Made by a program: the position numbers and the translations under genes. Shown here one piece after another: positions 26,501 to 34,562 of a stretch of DNA of 64,000 nucleotides. The DNA is from Fen-1362 sp049516395. Lineage in GTDB: Bacteria; Planctomycetota; Phycisphaerae; Sedimentisphaerales; Anaerobacaceae. Each line of letters starts with the position of its first letter. Positions within the stretch are counted from its first letter, which is position 1. The notes beneath the pieces are model-generated. The model was not told where the DNA came from. It saw only the letters and a list, made by a program, of their open reading frames with translations, and did not search any database. The stretch covers positions 4,112-68,111 of the forward strand of contig JBEKTD010000013.1 of the NCBI GenBank assembly GCA_049516395.1, in the 5' to 3' direction.

Positions 26501-27415
26501 TCAATTTGCGGAACTTCCTACACGGAATGAACTCAATACGCGTTTTTTCACCATTCCTGAGAAAACTAAGATAGCACCTGCTGTAACCTTGGAATAAGAC
26601 GTTTTCTGCCCCACACTCGCATATGCCTCTACCAGAGATTCCTCGTTACATGAACAAAGAAACTCAACTATTTTAACCGAATTCTTCTTGTTAGGCGGCT
26701 TTCCGACTTCATGCGTAAGGGGTAAGACCATCTGTGGCAAGTCTTGGTTGCAGTATAGGGCGACCAGTAAATCTTTAAGATTTTCTATGCGGTAGTATTC
26801 AACTGTTTTTTCCTCCATGTATCTCTCGCAGTTCTCACAGAACTTATTCTCTTTCACAGCATAGTCAGCCAGCAAGATTGAGATTACAACCGTGATCGTT
26901 GCATATATATACCCCAAAACCGGGGAAGCAGGAAAATTGGCGATACTCAGATACATAGGCATAAGATTTACGATGACTGGCGCAGTGATGATACTGACTA
27001 AAAAAGTTCCTACGACGGCAACTACTCGATTTCGGCATTTTGCCCGTGTGATCCCTGCGCTAATACAACCACCGATGATAAGAGAAATTAGCAATGGCGC
27101 CCCAAAATACCAAAGAAAGCCCGCTAAAAAAACCAATCCATAGAAAATGTTCTCGCTGGCTACGAAGCCGTACTTACGCATCGGATACTGACCAATGAAT
27201 CCAATAACAGGCACTATCAGTAGGCCTATCCCTAATCCTATTAAACCGAAGAAAATAACCATGAATATAGCATGGCGTCTTGTTCTTCCACTTGGTTTGT
27301 ATCTCGATCTGACTTTCATCGGAAGAGCACCTGGGCTCAAACTAAGAACGTCTGGAGGAACGGGATCATTAGTACCTGCCGTTGACGCGGTGCTCAGGAA
27401 ATCCGGAAATACCAT
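26501..27415 (-). CDS. Hypothetical membrane protein with CxxC pair
   Basis: 304 residues from the ATG at 27415, chosen because AAAGGAAAT precedes it by about 7 bases; an ATG 27 bases upstream is the alternative. A disordered N-terminus (about 1-50) is followed by hydrophobic segments near 55-80, 90-125, 135-160 and 165-185. A soluble part follows with a CENC motif (about 190-193) and a later CSC, which may bind metal. No family was recognised. Its upstream region holds a partial copy (27452-27495) of the repeat that precedes gene units in the 56-60 kb island, hinting that it arrived by the same route. Confidence 0.65.
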   Translation of the reverse strand: MVFPDFLSTASTAGTNDPVPPDVLSLSPGALPMKVRSRYKPSGRTRRHAIFMVIFFGLIGLGIGLLIVPVIGFIGQYPMRKYGFVASENIFYGLVFLAGFLWYFGAPLLISLIIGGCISAGITRAKCRNRVVAVVGTFLVSIITAPVIVNLMPMYLSIANFPASPVLGYIYATITVVISILLADYAVKENKFCENCERYMEEKTVEYYRIENLKDLLVALYCNQDLPQMVLPLTHEVGKPPNKKNSVKIVEFLCSCNEESLVEAYASVGQKTSYSKVTAGAILVFSGMVKKRVLSSFRVGSSAN

Positions 27416-27451
27416 ACTTATTTCCTTTCTATTTATAAACACTCCTGCCGT

Positions 27452-27495
27452 CCGGCAAAGTTGACGGGCAAAGGTGCGAATCTCTTCCGGCCTTG
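27452..27495 (-). repeat. Partial copy of island promoter-repeat, upstream of membrane protein gene
   Basis: On the minus strand GGCCGGAAGAGATTCGCACC continues into a CTTTG..CGTCAACTTTGCC stretch. It matches the middle of the repeat at 59546-59671 (GGCCGGAAGAGAATCACACC, then CTTCG..CTCAACATTGCC) with a few substitutions. A possible promoter follows it (TTTGCC, 16 bases, TATAAA), ending about 16 bases from the ATG. Confidence 0.55.
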
Positions 27496-27541
27496 AAAAA
27501 TCAGTATATCGTTAAACTGGTCAGAAAAGCAAGAGTTTTTC

Positions 27542-27620
27542 ACCACGAAGCTCACGAAGGGTCACGAAGAAAAATATGAAATAAAAGAAAATCTTCGTGG
27601 TTCTCGGTGTCCTTCGTGGT
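27542..27620. repeat. Imperfect inverted repeat of CACGAAG units
   Basis: ACCACGAAG at the left pairs with CTTCGTGGT at the right, and inner TCACGAAGA pairs with TCTTCGTGG, around an A-rich loop. Next to it (27620-27660) lie TCTGTGTAATCTGTGG units of the CACAGAG type. The whole stretch precedes the end of hemC. Confidence 0.65.
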
Positions 27621-27662
27621 TTAAAAAAATCAGTGAAAATCTGTGTAATCTGTGGTTAAGAA

Positions 27663-28553
27663 TTATTGCCTGAGTTTTTCTGCGAGGGTTTGGGCTAACT
27701 TGGCGGAATCGGTGATTGGGCCGGAGAGGGACGATTCTGTGAAGTTGCTGCCATCGGGGTCGCTGAAACAGGCAGAGATTGTGATTTTAGAACCGTCAAC
27801 TTGTGCAAATACTCCTGCTGGTTCGTGACAGCCGCAACCCAAAGCGGAAAAGACCTCTCGCTCGGCGGTTGTCGTGATACGAGCGTCCCTATCGTCAAGC
27901 TTAGAGATAATTTCTTTTGTTTCGGCATCGTCAGCTCTAACTTCAACTGCCAAAGTACCCTGCGCAGGCGATGGGATAAACTTGGTCGGGTCAAAGATGA
28001 TGGATATTTTGTCGGCTAATCCTAACCGTTCGAGGCCTGCCCGCGCCAAAACGATTGCGTCGAAATCGCCCTGTTCGAGTTTCTTCAATCGCGTAGGAAC
28101 GTTGCCTCGTATAGGGACGCACTTTAAATCATTGCGCAATCGTTTTAACTGGACGGTCCTTCTCAAACTCGAAGTGCCTACTATTGCTTCTTTGGGCAAT
28201 TCATCGAGGGATTTTATCAGCGAGGCGGTTAGGAGACAATCTTCGGGGAATTTTCGGTCGAGAACCGCTTCGATTGTAAGCCCTTCGCGGATTGCGGTCG
28301 GCAGGTCTTTGAAACTGTGAACGGCTATATCGGCTTCGCCAGCGAGCAATGCGTCTTCGAGAAGCGAGGTGAAAAAGCCGGTCTCTTTCAATTCCCAAAG
28401 TGTTGTTCGGCGGTCTTTGTCGCCTTCGCTTGCGATTTTTTTGATGCGGATATCGAGGGCGGGTAAAAGTTTTTGTATTGCGGAGACGACGATTTGGGTT
28501 TGGACAATAGCCAGCGAGCCGGTGCGAGTCGCGATGGTTAGTGTTTTCTTCAT
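27663..28553 (-). CDS. hemC: Hydroxymethylbilane synthase (porphobilinogen deaminase)
   Basis: 296 residues starting at the ATG at 28553 (KKTLTIATRTGSLAIVQTQ). Sequence in frame further upstream is repeat-derived and not part of the protein. It polymerises four porphobilinogens into hydroxymethylbilane. GTSSLRRTVQLKRLRNDL (substrate-binding arginines) and the cofactor Cys in LGCGCHEPAGVFA are intact; the cofactor loop has Cys-Gly-Cys-His rather than the common GGC. It follows hemA by 94 bp of repeat-bearing DNA, so a shared transcript is plausible. Confidence 0.95.
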   Translation of the reverse strand: MKKTLTIATRTGSLAIVQTQIVVSAIQKLLPALDIRIKKIASEGDKDRRTTLWELKETGFFTSLLEDALLAGEADIAVHSFKDLPTAIREGLTIEAVLDRKFPEDCLLTASLIKSLDELPKEAIVGTSSLRRTVQLKRLRNDLKCVPIRGNVPTRLKKLEQGDFDAIVLARAGLERLGLADKISIIFDPTKFIPSPAQGTLAVEVRADDAETKEIISKLDDRDARITTTAEREVFSALGCGCHEPAGVFAQVDGSKITISACFSDPDGSNFTESSLSGPITDSAKLAQTLAEKLRQ

Positions 28554-28555
28554 TG

Positions 28556-28647
28556 TTTCACCGCGGAGTACGCAGAGACCACAGAGAAAAAATATTGTTG
28601 TAGCACGGCGACAAAGCAATCTCTGCGTAATCTGTGAAATCTGTGGT
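28556..28647. repeat. CACAGAG-type short repeat cluster between hemA and hemC
   Basis: The plus strand reads CACCGCGGAGTACGCAGAGACCACAGAG, then after a spacer ATCTCTGCGTAATCTGTG and TCTGTGGTT, so the units face each other and could form a hairpin. The cluster fills nearly the whole gap between the two genes. Confidence 0.65.
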
Positions 28648-29922
28648 TCATTTGGGCTGCTCTTCGTCGAGAAGGAACATTTTATTTACCAGGTCAAGAG
28701 CGCGAAGCTGCTGGGTTGTAGGGTCGTCATCGCCTGCGTCTTTGAGGAAACTAACCGGGCCGTGGAGGAGCTTTTTGGCGAGCGATTCGGCGAAGGTTTC
28801 GAGTTTCGCGGCGTTCGCCGGGCCGAAGTCCTTCGCGTAGCGTCTGGCCTCGGCGCGGGCTAATTCAATCGCTCTTTGAGTAAGCTGGGTAACAACGGGG
28901 ACGACTGATAACGAGTCACGCCAGTTTGCGAATTGTTTTGTGAAGTCATCGACGATTTTTTCTGCTTTGGGGATTTCGGTCGAGCGTTTTTCCCTGTTGA
29001 CTGCTATTCGCTTGTCGAGGTCGTCGATATTTACGATTGTTACGCAGTCGAATTGCGCGATACGTTCGTCGATATCTCTGGGGACAGCTATATCAATCAT
29101 CAGCAGCGGTTTTTTGCGTTCACCCAGGACGTCTTTGACATTTTCATAATTAACTACGGGCTGCGTTGCGCCTGTTGAGGCGATTACCAGGTCGGCTTCA
29201 TCTAAGCAGGCGGGTATTTCGTCGAGGCCGATTACTCGCCCTGTGCCCAAGCGTCCGCAAAGCTCGTCGGCGTTGTCCTTGTTGCGGTTGGCGATAATCA
29301 GTTGTTTGAGTCCTCCCTTGACCAGGTATCTTGCCGCCAGCTCCGCGTTTTCACCCGCGCCGATTATCATTGCGACAGCTTTACCGGATTTGATTTTTTC
29401 TTTTGCTAATTCGACAGCTGCCAAGCTTATTGAGACAGCGCCGCAGTTGATGTCGGTTTGTGTTCGCACGGCTTTACCCACGCGAAACGCGGTATGAAAC
29501 AGCCGGTGAAAAATAAACCTGCTCGCCCGGCATCCGATTGACTCGATATAGGCGGCCTTGACCTGTGAGAGTATCTGGTTTTCGCCCAGCATCTGGGAAT
29601 CGAGGCCCGCGGCAACGGTGAACAAATGACGTGCGACATCGATGCCGCGTTTTTGTATGCAGTATTTTTGCCAGGTTTGCCCGGCCTCATCGCCCAATTG
29701 CCCCATCAGCTCGCTGACGGGCTTTATCCAGTCGGTATCTTTTTTGGCGTAGAGGTAAATCTCGGTGCGGTTGCAGGTCTGCAAAATAGCCGCCTCGACA
29801 ATGCCGTCCTTATCAAGCAGCGCACGCAGCATTTCCTGTGCCTGTCCATTAGCAAGCGACACCTTTTCCCGCCGGCCAATCGGACAATCGTGATAATTTA
29901 CGCTCTGAAGCACTAATTCCAT
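28648..29922 (-). CDS. hemA: Glutamyl-tRNA reductase
   Basis: 424 residues from the ATG at 29922 (ELVLQSVNYHDCPIGRREKVS); an ATG 39 bases upstream would add a non-conserved leader. It reduces Glu-tRNA to glutamate-1-semialdehyde, the first step of C5 heme synthesis. Catalytic Cys lies in ILQTCNRTEIYLYA (about 46-59), with GLDSQMLGENQILSQVK and the NADPH fold IIGAGENAELAARYL also present. It is divergent from resB, linking heme supply and cytochrome c assembly. No strong ribosome site is visible. Confidence 0.95.
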   Translation of the reverse strand: MELVLQSVNYHDCPIGRREKVSLANGQAQEMLRALLDKDGIVEAAILQTCNRTEIYLYAKKDTDWIKPVSELMGQLGDEAGQTWQKYCIQKRGIDVARHLFTVAAGLDSQMLGENQILSQVKAAYIESIGCRASRFIFHRLFHTAFRVGKAVRTQTDINCGAVSISLAAVELAKEKIKSGKAVAMIIGAGENAELAARYLVKGGLKQLIIANRNKDNADELCGRLGTGRVIGLDEIPACLDEADLVIASTGATQPVVNYENVKDVLGERKKPLLMIDIAVPRDIDERIAQFDCVTIVNIDDLDKRIAVNREKRSTEIPKAEKIVDDFTKQFANWRDSLSVVPVVTQLTQRAIELARAEARRYAKDFGPANAAKLETFAESLAKKLLHGPVSFLKDAGDDDPTTQQLRALDLVNKMFLLDEEQPK

Positions 29923-30052
29923 ATCGGGCCTATTATAACCCCCGTTATCCCCTACCGCCATATCTTAGGACACCAAAAACCGCATTGTGCTTGCGAACGC
30001 GGTTGTTTTTGTGATAATGCGATTTTAATTTTGTCGGATTTTGAAGGCGATT

Positions 30053-31081
30053 ATGCAATCAGCGGGATTAAAAAGCAGCTTAAGACGCGTTGCCTTGTGG
30101 GCAGGGTTGTCTGTCATCCTGCTTTTGATTTCACTTTCGATATACGGGGCGTTCATCGGAGCGGAATCGGCGAAGGGATTTTTCAATTCGATACCATTAG
30201 CTGTTTACTGGCTTGCGTTTGCGGCCCTGTTAATCTTGGGCATCGTCATGTTCCGCCGGCTGCTGTGTTTTCGGGGGCTTTTCCTGATTCATCTTGGCTG
30301 CATCATTATCCTCGCGGGCGGCATAACCGGCTCGCAGGCGGGGTTTAAAATTCGGGATAAATTATTCAGCACGGACACGATTCGCTCAGGCCAGATGATA
30401 ATTAATGAGGGAACAACCGAACAGGCTGTGGAATTGGAAGATGGCGTAACAAAAACGCTGCCCTTCGCGGTAAAGCTCGTGGATTTCAAAATCGAGTATT
30501 ATCAGCTGGGACAATTAATTATAAGGACACAAAATGGCAAGGGATTTAAGATTCCTGCCCAGGAGGGACAAAAGTATGTGCTTGGGGATGATTTGGGCAG
30601 TGTTGAGATTGTCAGGCGATTTGACAATTTCAAACTGAGGCGGGAAGGTGACAAGAGAATCGCGATTGAGGGCCCGAAAGGCAGCTCTAATCCCGCCCTT
30701 GAGCTGCTGCTTAAAAAACCTGATGGCAGCGAGAATACAAGATATGTCTTTGAGCGATTCGCGGGACACTCAAATCCCGATGATGCGCTGTCGTTTTTGT
30801 ATCGACGCGCAGTACGGACCTATATAAGCGACGTTGAGGTCGTTAAAGACAATAAGGTGATTATGCGTAAAAGTATCGAGGTCAATAAGCCGCTGCATTA
30901 TGGCGGGTATCTTTTTTACCAGCAGGGTTACGACAGCAATGCGGGCCGATATACCATACTTGGCGTAACAAACGACAAGGGGCTGGGCGTAGTTTTTCTC
31001 GGCTACATTTTGCTCTGCGCCGGGGTCTTCTGGCATTTCTGGTTGCGCCACATCTTCGGCGACAGGGAGATTGAGGACTAA
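30053..31081 (+). CDS. Cytochrome c biogenesis protein ResB-like
   Basis: 342 residues from the ATG at 30053, with GAAGG 5-6 bases upstream; a TTG 12 bases earlier is less likely. There are three N-terminal membrane helices (about 20-40, 55-75, 83-103, ending LIHLGCIIILAGGITGS). A large periplasmic beta-rich domain (about 105-310) follows, including HYGGYLFYQQGYD, then a final helix. This is the ResB layout of system II cytochrome c maturation, which presents reduced apocytochrome and heme for attachment. The ccsA-type partner begins 3 bp downstream. Confidence 0.88.
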   Translation: MQSAGLKSSLRRVALWAGLSVILLLISLSIYGAFIGAESAKGFFNSIPLAVYWLAFAALLILGIVMFRRLLCFRGLFLIHLGCIIILAGGITGSQAGFKIRDKLFSTDTIRSGQMIINEGTTEQAVELEDGVTKTLPFAVKLVDFKIEYYQLGQLIIRTQNGKGFKIPAQEGQKYVLGDDLGSVEIVRRFDNFKLRREGDKRIAIEGPKGSSNPALELLLKKPDGSENTRYVFERFAGHSNPDDALSFLYRRAVRTYISDVEVVKDNKVIMRKSIEVNKPLHYGGYLFYQQGYDSNAGRYTILGVTNDKGLGVVFLGYILLCAGVFWHFWLRHIFGDREIED

Positions 31082-31084
31082 TCG

Positions 31085-31897
31085 ATGGCGATTAAATATA
31101 CGATTCAGGGTCTGCTCATTTACGCCGCGATGGCCGGGTATTTGCTGGCGTTTGTCGTGATGTTATCACGTCAACGAAAAGCGGGGCATATTCTATTTTT
31201 GGCCGGATTCCTCGCCGGCTGCACGGCAATCATTTATCGCTGGTTGCACATCGGGCATATTCCGCTGCAAAATCTGTTCGAGGTGTTTTTAACGCTCGGC
31301 GTTCTGGCATATCCGATTTCTATTTTCTGTAATCGCGCTCTGCGGGTAGGCGGCGTTACAACCGATATGCTTATCGGGGTGATTGTGCTTTTCCCGGCAG
31401 GATTCGTTTTTAGCGCCGAGCCGATGCAATTGCCTCCCGCTTTGCAAAGCTGGCTTTTCGGGCCTCACGTTCTCGTTTATATGCTTTCGTATATCCTGAT
31501 GACAAAGGCAGCAGTTCAGGCGGCAGCACAAATGACAGGCAAGCCCTTCGACTCCGCTCAGGGCGGGCAAACCACCGAAAATTTACTTCTTCCCGAAGAG
31601 GCGACATATCGAATGGTTTGTGCGGGTTTTCCATTATTGACGCTCGGTCTTGTTCTCGGAAGTATCTGGGGACAAAACGCCTGGGGCGACTGGTGGGGCT
31701 GGGACCCTAAGGAACTATGGTCGCTCGCCTCCTGGCTGGTTTACGTGGGCTATTTTCATTTCCGTTATATGTTCGGAAAACGATTCCCGCGGATAAATTC
31801 GCTCTGGGCAGTCATCGGCTTAGTCATCATCATAATAACTCTGTTGTGGGTCAACCTCTCCCACCTTTTCCCCGGCCTGCACAGTTACGCGATGTAA
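31085..31897 (+). CDS. ccsA: Cytochrome c assembly protein CcsA/ResC (heme handling)
   Basis: 270 residues, about eight membrane helices. The tryptophan-rich heme-binding motif WGDWWGWDPKELWSLASW (about 199-216) is intact, and His residues flank it (HVLVYML upstream, WVNLSHLFPGLH near the end). With ResB it exports heme and ligates it to CxxCH apocytochromes. The loop GKPFDSAQGGQ is encoded by a palindromic dispersed-repeat sequence (31544-31563) inserted in frame. The last 31 bases, including the stop, are duplicated at 32890-32920 on the far side of a TIR-like gene, separating ccsA from a hairpin that was probably its terminator. Confidence 0.93.
   Translation: MAIKYTIQGLLIYAAMAGYLLAFVVMLSRQRKAGHILFLAGFLAGCTAIIYRWLHIGHIPLQNLFEVFLTLGVLAYPISIFCNRALRVGGVTTDMLIGVIVLFPAGFVFSAEPMQLPPALQSWLFGPHVLVYMLSYILMTKAAVQAAAQMTGKPFDSAQGGQTTENLLLPEEATYRMVCAGFPLLTLGLVLGSIWGQNAWGDWWGWDPKELWSLASWLVYVGYFHFRYMFGKRFPRINSLWAVIGLVIIIITLLWVNLSHLFPGLHSYAM
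31544..31563. repeat. REP-like palindrome inside the ccsA coding frame
   Basis: CCCTTCGACTCCGCTCAGGG is an imperfect palindrome resembling the grpE element and common intergenic repeats. It adds a short polar loop (PFDSAQGG) between membrane helices without breaking the frame. Confidence 0.55.
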
Positions 31898-31898
31898 G
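31867..31898 (+). repeat. 32-bp direct repeat, left copy (3' end of ccsA)
   Basis: Starts TTTCCCCGGCCTGCACAGTT and ends GCGATGTAAG. It spans the last codons and stop of ccsA. The identical 32 bases recur at 32890-32921; the copies are 1,023 bases apart, start to start. Between them lies only the TIR-like gene. It looks like an attachment site or an unusually long target duplication. Confidence 0.9.
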
Positions 31899-31967
31899 TT
31901 AGTCGTGTGTAGTTCGTATTCGGATTTCAAAAAATTGGTGTCGTGGTTCAGGGTTTTCGGATACGAT

Positions 31968-32792
31968 CTATTCCTCATCGAAAGCATCCTCTTGTTCGAC
32001 ATATTTTATCTCGAACTCTCTTCTCAAAGTGGCTAATACGTCGCCAAATGTCTCTCTGATATTATTCTTGCTGAATCGAATCTGCTCGATTCCCTGTATG
32101 TTAGAAAACTCATCTGTCCCTTGTTCTAACAGAACGATTCCTTTACTGAACCCGAGTCGACCTTGAAAAAGGCCAATTTCATGAATGACATTCTGTCTGG
32201 CCCGCAATGTGCCATCAGAAGCTTCATCTTCGGCAGTCATTACAAGGAAGGCGAATGAACTCTTGGTCAGCATGTCATCAAGAATATCGCGAATGGCATG
32301 TCCGGCTCTTGCGCCGATTTCATAAGCTTCGATCCTGTATCCGTGCTTATCATGAAGATGATCCTTCAGATCACGCCACTGTTGATTTCTGCCGTGCCCA
32401 ATAAAGATGACGGGTTTGGGTTGTTCTGGCTCTGGTGGCGGAGGAATACGAGATTCGTCTACATGTCCCTCGAATACTTCGAATACTTTCTCGATCTTAG
32501 ATCGTTCGTCTCCCTCTACCTTTATAGTAGTTGTGCTCAAGTATCTATTTGTTATGAGGTAAATCCCACCAGGTTTTGTTTCAACTTTAAAAAAACTAGA
32601 TCCATTACCACGACGATAATCGGCAAAGAACTCTTCAGGATTATCATGAGACCATTTTTCGTTCTGAATCTCGACGATCAGAAGTGAGTATTTCAAATCG
32701 GACTTCGGATACATTTGCTGCAGGGAGACAACAGCTTCTCGAATTGTTTCTGGAGCAAATCGGACAAATTCATAACTCTTCTCTTTCTCCAT
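31968..32792 (-). CDS. Stand-alone TIR-like (CAP12-type) nucleotide-binding protein
   Basis: 274 residues. The N-terminal half (1-115) is an unrecognised alpha/beta region, then a Pro-rich linker (PPPPEPEQPKP). The C-terminal domain (about 127-255) matches the 'predicted nucleotide-binding protein containing TIR-like domain': VIFIGHGRNQQWRDLKDHL, YEIGARAGHAIRDILDDML, SFAFLVMTAEDE, RARQNVIHEIGLFQGRLGF and GIEQIRF. The NVIHEIG Glu is the likely NAD-cleaving residue. Such domains are effectors in CBASS and related anti-phage systems. No cyclase or sensor gene is adjacent, so sensing may reside in the N-terminal half. AGGAAGGA precedes the ATG. Confidence 0.88.
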   Translation of the reverse strand: MEKEKSYEFVRFAPETIREAVVSLQQMYPKSDLKYSLLIVEIQNEKWSHDNPEEFFADYRRGNGSSFFKVETKPGGIYLITNRYLSTTTIKVEGDERSKIEKVFEVFEGHVDESRIPPPPEPEQPKPVIFIGHGRNQQWRDLKDHLHDKHGYRIEAYEIGARAGHAIRDILDDMLTKSSFAFLVMTAEDEASDGTLRARQNVIHEIGLFQGRLGFSKGIVLLEQGTDEFSNIQGIEQIRFSKNNIRETFGDVLATLRREFEIKYVEQEDAFDEE

Positions 32793-32889
32793 CTATCATT
32801 CCTTCCTGCTTCAAAGATATCGAACATAATAATATACAACGCAATTTCACTGATTTTATGCTGCCGAGAGAATAATGGCAATCCTCAGC

Positions 32890-32921
32890 TTTCCCCGGCC
32901 TGCACAGTTACGCGATGTAAG
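32890..32921 (+). repeat. 32-bp direct repeat, right copy
   Basis: Identical to 31867-31898, the 3' end of ccsA including its stop codon. No other ccsA sequence precedes it. The hairpin at 32922-32951 follows directly, as it would have followed the ccsA stop before insertion of the TIR-like unit. Confidence 0.9.
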
Positions 32922-32951
32922 ACCGCCTTTGCACTTGGCAAGTGAGGCGGT
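32922..32951 (+). terminator. Probable original ccsA terminator hairpin
   Basis: ACCGCC and GGCGGT pair around an inner CACTT-GGC-AAGTG stem, followed by TTGGGG with only a short T-run. The hairpin begins one base after the right direct repeat. In an uninterrupted locus it would stand right behind the ccsA stop. Confidence 0.6.
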
Positions 32952-33008
32952 TTGGGGTATAAAGTTATGGGTTTGGAACATTAATCAGGTTTTGAAAGGA
33001 TAACAAAA

Positions 33009-33842
33009 ATGGTCAGGAACGTGGTTTTGGGTTTGGGGATAATTGTATTGTTGGCAACGATTGCGAATTGCGCGGAGCCGAATGCGGCACCGGAGCAGAA
33101 AAAGCCGGAAGTAATTCAGTGGGTGGAAGTTGACGGCCAAAAATGGATGGTTCACGATGAAAAAAGACCGATGGCCCCGGTTGTCACACCAGGTGAAGCA
33201 AGCTGCTATGACAAGGTTGGCACCGCCCCATCGGATGCAGTTGTGCTGTTTGACGGCAACGACATCTCCAAATGGGAAGGCGTAAAGAACCCGAGGGGGC
33301 CGTTCCCATGGAAAATGGGCGAAGGGTATTTCGAAACCGTTAAGGACGCCGGCTTCATCCGCACGAAGCAGAAATTCGGGTCGTGCCAGCTTCATATCGA
33401 ATTTGCCACGCCTGAAAAGGTAATGGGCAGCAGCCAGGGACGCGGAAACAGCGGCGTATTCCTTATGGATATGTATGAGATTCAGGTGCTTGATAACTAT
33501 AAAAATCCCACTTACGCGGATGGTCAGTGCGGAGCGCTGTATGGCCGCAACGTGCCGCTGGCTAATGTATGTCGAAAGCCCGGTGAATGGCAGTCATACG
33601 ATGTGGTATTCCACAGGCCGACGTTCAAGGACGGCAAGGTGGACAGGAAAGCGAGATTTACCGTATTTCAAAACGGCGTTCTAATTCAGGATAACGTCGA
33701 ACTTCAGGGCGGGACCAACTGGATAGGTCCGCACGCGGTAACCGACTATGTGCCGCACGAGGACAAAAGGCCGTTATCACTGCAGGACCACGGTAACCCG
33801 GTTAAATTCAGAAATATCTGGGTTCGCGAATTAAAAGATTAA
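33009..33842 (+). CDS. Secreted DUF1080 (3-keto-disaccharide hydrolase-like) protein
   Basis: 277 residues with a signal peptide (about 1-21, ending ATIANCA; the Cys may be a lipid site). After a linker, the DUF1080 jelly-roll domain (about 75-277) shows VVLFDGNDISKWEG, CQLHIEFATP, GRGNSGVFLMDMYEIQVLDNY and the C-terminal LQDHGNPVKFRNIWVREL. The family acts on 3-keto-glucosides or binds sugars, and is greatly expanded in planctomycetes. It is a single-gene unit, with AAAGGA before the ATG and a strong terminator after it. Confidence 0.92.
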   Translation: MVRNVVLGLGIIVLLATIANCAEPNAAPEQKKPEVIQWVEVDGQKWMVHDEKRPMAPVVTPGEASCYDKVGTAPSDAVVLFDGNDISKWEGVKNPRGPFPWKMGEGYFETVKDAGFIRTKQKFGSCQLHIEFATPEKVMGSSQGRGNSGVFLMDMYEIQVLDNYKNPTYADGQCGALYGRNVPLANVCRKPGEWQSYDVVFHRPTFKDGKVDRKARFTVFQNGVLIQDNVELQGGTNWIGPHAVTDYVPHEDKRPLSLQDHGNPVKFRNIWVRELKD

Positions 33843-33864
33843 TACAGACAAAAATTTAAAACCA

Positions 33865-33895
33865 AAAGGCCGGGCGATTTCGTCCGGCCTTTTTT
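33865..33895 (+). terminator. Rho-independent terminator after the DUF1080 gene
   Basis: AAAGGCCGG-GCGATTTCGT-CCGGCCTTT followed by a T-run. The stem and loop core GGCCGGGCGATTTCGTCCGG is identical to that of the terminator at 39633-39665. Confidence 0.92.
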
Positions 33896-34010
33896 GTTGG
33901 TAGTCGCAAAATACAAAAATTATCGATTTTTTGCGCTCATTTTTCAAACCGAGTTACACTATATTATAGAAGCTGATATCAGCAGAGGATTGAATTTGAC
34001 AGGTGCAAGA

Positions 34011-34562
34011 ATGAACGAGACAACAGACCAGCCGACAGAGAACAAATTAGTTGAGCGGGCGCAGAACGGCTGCATAGACAGCTTCGGCGCACTCTACCGG
34101 CGACACTTCGGCAGTATGGTTGCCCTGGCGTATTCGGCAACGGGCAATATTTGCGTCGCAGAGGACGCTGCACAGGAAACATTCGCCATTGCCTGCCGAG
34201 ACCTGTCAAAATTAAAAAGTAAAGATAAGTTTGCGGCCTGGTTGGCCGGTATATGCCGAAACGTGGCCAGACAGATGAACAGGCAAAAAATTCTTCAAGA
34301 TGTGCAACGCCTGCCTCCTTCAAAACCACAGCCCGAACAAAATTTATTCAACGACGATATCAAGCGGATTGTCTGGCGGCTTGGCCGGCGTGACAAGGAG
34401 CCGATTGTGCTGAGGTATTATGACAACCTGTCTTACGAGCAGATTGCAGGGGTATTGGGTATTTCTGTGCAGGCGGTGCACGGCCGGCTGATTCGGGCAA
34501 AAAGAAAGGTAGCAAGGCAATTGAAGCGTGTTGGTGTAACAGAGGTGGCTTATGACATCTGA
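34011..34562 (+). CDS. ECF RNA polymerase sigma factor, pair 1
   Basis: 183 residues from the ATG at 34011, preceded by AGGTG; in-frame sequence upstream is not conserved. Region 2 (FGALYRRHFGSMVALAYSATG, AEDAAQETFAIACRDL, KFAAWLAGICRNVAR) and region 4 (KEPIVLRYYDNLSYEQIAGVLGIS, VHGRLIRAKRKVARQL) are clear. It directs RNA polymerase to a small regulon. Its 3' end overlaps the next gene by 11 bases, typical of a sigma/anti-sigma pair with coupled translation. Confidence 0.92.
   Translation: MNETTDQPTENKLVERAQNGCIDSFGALYRRHFGSMVALAYSATGNICVAEDAAQETFAIACRDLSKLKSKDKFAAWLAGICRNVARQMNRQKILQDVQRLPPSKPQPEQNLFNDDIKRIVWRLGRRDKEPIVLRYYDNLSYEQIAGVLGISVQAVHGRLIRAKRKVARQLKRVGVTEVAYDI

Noticed and set aside
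28554..28619. N-terminal extension of HemC
   Set aside because: The extra codons come from repeat DNA, while the conserved HemC start is at the ATG at 28553.
23600..28660. CRISPR array in the CACAGAG clusters
   Set aside because: Units are short, irregularly spaced and occur on both strands; there are no uniform spacers and no cas genes.
32207..32687. Genes on the plus strand opposite the TIR-like gene
   Set aside because: These open frames lack ribosome sites and family signatures and lie antisense to a well-supported gene.
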